A stretch of 9,314 nucleotides of DNA, taken from contig JAUVAR010000086.1 of assembly GCA_030591625.1 (NCBI GenBank), forward strand, positions 1 through 9,314, given 5' to 3'. Source of the stretch: Candidatus Zixiibacteriota bacterium (GTDB lineage Bacteria > Zixibacteria > MSB-5A5 > GN15 > FEB-12). Positions 6,986 to 9,314 of the stretch are shown one piece after another. The number at the start of each line of letters is the position of its first letter. Position 1 is the first letter of the stretch. The notes beneath the pieces are model-generated. The model was not told where the DNA came from. It saw only the letters and a list, made by a program, of their open reading frames with translations, and did not search any database. Position numbers and translations under genes: made by a program.

Positions 6986-7909
6986 ATGAGAAGACAGATG
7001 AAACAAACTTTTGAAAAGCCCCGGATTGTTGTGTCAGCCTGCCTGTTATCGGCCAAGTGTCGATGGGATGGTGACACCATAAGCGATCAGTTTGTGACCA
7101 AACTGAAGCGACAGGCTAAACTGATTCCGGTCTGTCCTGAAATCGAAATCGGACTTGGGATTCCTCGTGATCCGATCAGGTTGGTTAAGAATCGTAATAA
7201 AACTGAACTGTATCAACTATCGAATAAACTAAATCTAACTAAACGAATGACCGATTTTTCGAGAAAGTATTTTGAAGATATCGGAGAAATTGACGGGATA
7301 ATTTTAAAATCTAAATCTCCAACTTGTGGAATTCAAAAGGTAAAATTGTTCGACAGTCGAGAAGATAAAGCAGAGTTTGAACGAAATGGTGTCGGGCTCT
7401 TTGCGTCAGAGGCTTTGAATTATTCTGACCAAGTAGTTGTTGCATCGGAGGTTGATCTTCAAAATGCAAATAACCGAGAACGATTCTTAACGAGCATTTT
7501 TATGACTGCTGCCTTTCGGAAAATTGGCCCTTCCCCCACGCAGAAGAAACTGCTCGCATTTCAGGAGCTATACAGTTCTATTCTGATTGCTCTTGGAATA
7601 ACAAAGAACAAGACTTCAAAACTGTCATACAGTGCTTATTCTGAGATTCTTTATCAATCTCTGCAATTGAAACAGAACGCTAAAAATATTCACGCAATAT
7701 TTGAGAATGCGCTTGATCATTACCGAGATGATCTGAGTTCAAACGACATCGAACGATTTGAAAGCAACCTGAATTCCTCGCGACTCACTATTGAGACAAT
7801 TCTAAAGTTACGTGCGACAGTCCTGGTTTGGGCTGTGCGCTATGACCGCGCCTGGGTTCGTGAGCAGGCGTTTTTTAATCCGTATCCGCCGGAATTGAAC
7901 CATACATAA
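6986..7909 (+). CDS. DUF523-DUF1722 fusion protein (thiouracil desulfurase TudS-type domain with C-terminal YbgA-like domain)
   Basis: 307 residues. Residues 12-150 are DUF523, the family of the [4Fe-4S] desulfurase TudS: VSACLL (16-21), PVCPEIEIGLGIPRDPIRL (48-66) and KSKSPTCGIQKVK (108-120). Cys19, Cys50 and Cys114 sit where the family's cluster ligands lie. Cys25 is extra, and Ser22 stands where a Gly is usual after SACLL. Residues 165-303 match DUF1722 and end in the typical PYPPEL. The usual role would be removing sulfur from thiolated bases or a related desulfidation; the role of DUF1722 is unknown to me. The gene diverges from the carboxylase operon and ends 5 nt from a convergent crotonase gene, so it is probably monocistronic. 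A second in-frame ATG at 6998, preceded by GAGAAG, may be the true start; no good ribosome site precedes 6986. It has no obvious functional link to the operon. Confidence 0.86.
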   Translation: MRRQMKQTFEKPRIVVSACLLSAKCRWDGDTISDQFVTKLKRQAKLIPVCPEIEIGLGIPRDPIRLVKNRNKTELYQLSNKLNLTKRMTDFSRKYFEDIGEIDGIILKSKSPTCGIQKVKLFDSREDKAEFERNGVGLFASEALNYSDQVVVASEVDLQNANNRERFLTSIFMTAAFRKIGPSPTQKKLLAFQELYSSILIALGITKNKTSKLSYSAYSEILYQSLQLKQNAKNIHAIFENALDHYRDDLSSNDIERFESNLNSSRLTIETILKLRATVLVWAVRYDRAWVREQAFFNPYPPELNHT

Positions 7910-7914
7910 TTGTG

Positions 7915-8664
7915 TTATCTTATTGCGATTAATTTTAGCAATTCGCGGGTTTCATTGGTGTACCATATCTCGACAAAACGTTCGATTGATTTCTTTTCGT
8001 TTAGTCTTATGCGTTCGGCTATCGGGTTACGCAGTAGTGCTTTTATCGAACTGAAAGCATCGGGATGCAACCCGCCCAAATCTTTTGCAATTGATACAGC
8101 TTGTGGGATTAAGTTAGCAGGGGTGTGAAGCGATTCGACCAGTCCCATTTGCAGAGCTTCAACACCCGTGTGCATCGCTCCTCCGATTAGTATTGTCTCG
8201 GCGTTTTTATGTCCAACGGCGCACTTGACAATTTCTGCCGATCCTGCAAAGACCGAAGCTCCGATTCTGATTTCATTCAAACCGATTAGTGCTTTACCTT
8301 CGACCATAATTCTACGATCCGATGCAACCGCGAGCATACAGGCCGCGGCGATGCAATGACCGTTGATTGCTGAGATGACAGGTTTGGGGAAGGTGAACAA
8401 CTCTAATTTGAAAGCGCAAAAGTTTGTCAAGAATGATGTCATTTCATCGGGTGTTAGCGGATACAATTCGGGGACATCGAGTCCGAACGAAAAGAAGTTG
8501 CCTTCGCCGGTCAGTATTAATGATCTAACTGCATCGTTTGTTCTTAGGTCGTTCAATGTTTGAGATAACTCGGCGACCATTTCGGGGTTGACGGCGTGGA
8601 CTTTGCCTCGCATGAGAGTAAGCGTTGCGATTTGATCGTTTATTGTTAAGTCGATAGTGTTCAT
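7915..8664 (-). CDS. crotonase-family protein resembling delta3,delta2-enoyl-CoA isomerase (ECI1 type)
   Basis: 249 residues, a complete crotonase fold. The middle segment IGLNEIRIG (127-135) followed by GHKNAETILIGG (151-162) and EALQMGLVE (169-177) resembles mitochondrial short-chain enoyl-CoA isomerase (GLNETQLGI...AEALQVGIV) more than hydratases. Glu131 would be the catalytic base that shifts the double bond from delta3 to delta2 in beta-oxidation of unsaturated acyl-CoAs. Oxyanion-hole segments are FFSFGLDV (57-64), with Phe60 where Ala is usual, and NGHCIAAACM (101-110), with Ala-Ala where Gly-Gly is usual. These changes make the exact activity uncertain. The start is supported by AGGA 6 nt before the ATG. 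It stands alone on the minus strand, convergent with the DUF523-DUF1722 gene (5 nt between stops), and is separated from the carboxylase operon by that gene. Confidence 0.85.
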   Translation of the reverse strand: MNTIDLTINDQIATLTLMRGKVHAVNPEMVAELSQTLNDLRTNDAVRSLILTGEGNFFSFGLDVPELYPLTPDEMTSFLTNFCAFKLELFTFPKPVISAINGHCIAAACMLAVASDRRIMVEGKALIGLNEIRIGASVFAGSAEIVKCAVGHKNAETILIGGAMHTGVEALQMGLVESLHTPANLIPQAVSIAKDLGGLHPDAFSSIKALLRNPIAERIRLNEKKSIERFVEIWYTNETRELLKLIAIR

Positions 8665-8750
8665 GCTTGGTCCTGTTTGTTGTTTACTTCATTCATGAAC
8701 CCAAAATGCGAAATTACATTATTGAACGCAAGTTTGGTCTTGTCTTGTAG

Positions 8751-8784
8751 GGCGTGGTGCGTCCGCCATTGGCGGAGACCCGCC
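8751..8784. repeat. GC-rich intergenic palindrome
   Basis: TCCGCC (8762-8767), loop ATT, GGCGGA (8771-8776), flanked by GGCG (8751-8754) and CGCC (8781-8784), which can also pair. It is much richer in GC than its surroundings and is not followed by a T tract on either strand, so it is unlikely to be an intrinsic terminator. It may be a dispersed palindromic element. Confidence 0.5.
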
Positions 8785-9138
8785 ATTTCTTAGAGGTCGT
8801 GCAAAAAGAGTAGTCACTAATAGTCGATCAGCAGAGTATTTGTAGTCATTCGGTGGTTATTATCACTATTATGGACTGGTTAGATTTTGCTACTTCTATA
8901 TATTCATTGGAGTTACATCATATTGGCTTTGCTCGTGCAAAAAAAAGGTGCGTTGTAGTGATGTAGTATTGAAATTGTAATTCTGACGTGAGTTTGGAAT
9001 GGGAGATTACAACAATATTTTGCAATAGACAGATCATAACTATGGTGTACGAAGAGTAATTAACATCGAGTTGGTAGTGAAAATGCAGGAGTATTCGTCT
9101 GTTGGAACCAATCTGTCAAGACATCGCTATCAATATGA

Positions 9139-9160
9139 AACCCACCTAAAGGTGGGGTAC
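9139..9160. repeat. palindromic repeat, copy A
   Basis: AACCCACC, TAAA, GGTGGGGTAC. The arms CCCACCT and AGGTGGG are a perfect inverted repeat. It shares AACCCACC and GGGGTAC with copy C and has a loop region two bases shorter in total than copies B and C. Confidence 0.65.
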
Positions 9161-9205
9161 GGGGAAAGAATCCGTTACCTATGTTCCCGGTTTATACAAT
9201 CACGG

Positions 9206-9230
9206 AACCCACCGCAAGCGGCGGGGCACC
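9206..9230. repeat. palindromic repeat, copy B
   Basis: AACCCACCGC, AA, GCGGCGGGGCACC. The arms CCCACCGC and GCGGCGGG pair except for one A-C mismatch. The outer bases match copies A and C, while the inner stem bases differ in a paired way. Confidence 0.65.
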
Positions 9231-9248
9231 AGACCTTCCACTCATCTA

Positions 9249-9274
9249 AACCCACCCCAAGGGGCGGGGTACCC
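9249..9274. repeat. palindromic repeat, copy C
   Basis: AACCCACCCC, AA, GGGGCGGGGTACC. The arms CCCACCCC and GGGGCGGG pair except for the same A-C mismatch as in copy B. Starts of the three copies are 67 and 43 nt apart. Confidence 0.65.
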
Positions 9275-9314
9275 TAAGATATGAAAATCTTCATGCCTCT
9301 TCGGTTCCAGATTA

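Larger units (their letters stand above)
8665..9314. other. intergenic region without a supported gene
   Basis: About 650 nt right of the isomerase-like gene. All frames are interrupted frequently, and the longer ones run through the palindromic repeats. The left part holds a GC-rich hairpin (8751-8784), the middle (8800-9130) is AT-rich with nothing I recognise, and the right part has three related palindromes. A 12-bp palindrome TTCATTCATGAA (8688-8699) lies 24 nt upstream of the isomerase-like start and could be a weak operator. No convincing promoter, tRNA or other RNA gene was seen. Confidence 0.6.

Noticed and set aside
7900..7950. Bidirectional terminator between the convergent genes
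   Set aside because: Only 5 nt separate the stop codons, and I found no GC-rich stem with T tracts around them.
8871..8966. 31-codon plus-strand frame starting MDWLDFATS
   Set aside because: Too short, no ribosome site before the ATG, passes through an A-run, and matches no family I know.
9139..9274. CRISPR array
   Set aside because: The repeats are short, internally palindromic and variable, with unequal spacing (67 and 43 nt), only three copies and no cas genes. They fit REP-like hairpins better.
9071..9277. 68-codon plus-strand frame
   Set aside because: It runs through all three palindromes, has no recognisable protein features, and its end is made of repeat sequence.
9242..9313. Possible C-terminus of a minus-strand gene entering from the right (23 codons ending in copy C of the repeat)
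   Set aside because: Too short to tell from chance. The right flank would be needed.

Overview
The window reads as ordinary bacterial chromosome, AT-leaning and densely coding, with Shine-Dalgarno starts and one clear sigma70-type promoter. The organism cannot be named from the sequence. The separate biotin carboxylase and biotin carrier genes, and the small GC-rich palindromic repeats between genes, would suit an environmental bacterium or candidate phylum with acyl-CoA (amino acid or isoprenoid) catabolism. That is a guess and not a finding.

Bases 1-6824 are all on the minus strand and form one apparent operon, read from right to left. It runs: AtuA-like protein (DUF1446 plus its C-terminal domain); methylcrotonyl-CoA-type carboxyltransferase; methylglutaconyl-CoA hydratase-type crotonase; biotin carboxylase; biotin carrier protein. 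Gaps are 14 and 60 nt, followed by overlaps of 1 and 8 nt. The order after the AtuA-like gene matches liuB-liuC-liuD of leucine catabolism, but the LiuD (alpha) polypeptide is encoded as two overlapping genes. Together these would carboxylate 3-methylcrotonyl-CoA (or a related branched enoyl-CoA such as geranyl-CoA) and hydrate the product to an HMG-CoA-type intermediate. The isovaleryl-CoA dehydrogenase, HMG-CoA lyase and regulator genes are not in the window. A promoter with TTTACA and TATATT boxes separated by 17 nt precedes the first gene, with two inverted repeats around and downstream of the start site.

Downstream of the operon, running off the left edge, is a truncated gene (bases 1-502, minus) whose product looks like a HEPN-domain protein with an R-x4-H motif. 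It is functionally unrelated to the catabolic genes.

On the right, a divergent plus-strand gene (6986-7909) encodes a DUF523-DUF1722 fusion of the thiouracil desulfurase (TudS) type. It ends 5 nt from a convergent minus-strand crotonase (7915-8664) resembling short mitochondrial-type delta3,delta2-enoyl-CoA isomerase. Bases 8665-9314 hold no gene I can support. They contain one GC-rich hairpin near 8761-8776 and a cluster of three related palindromic repeats at 9139-9274.
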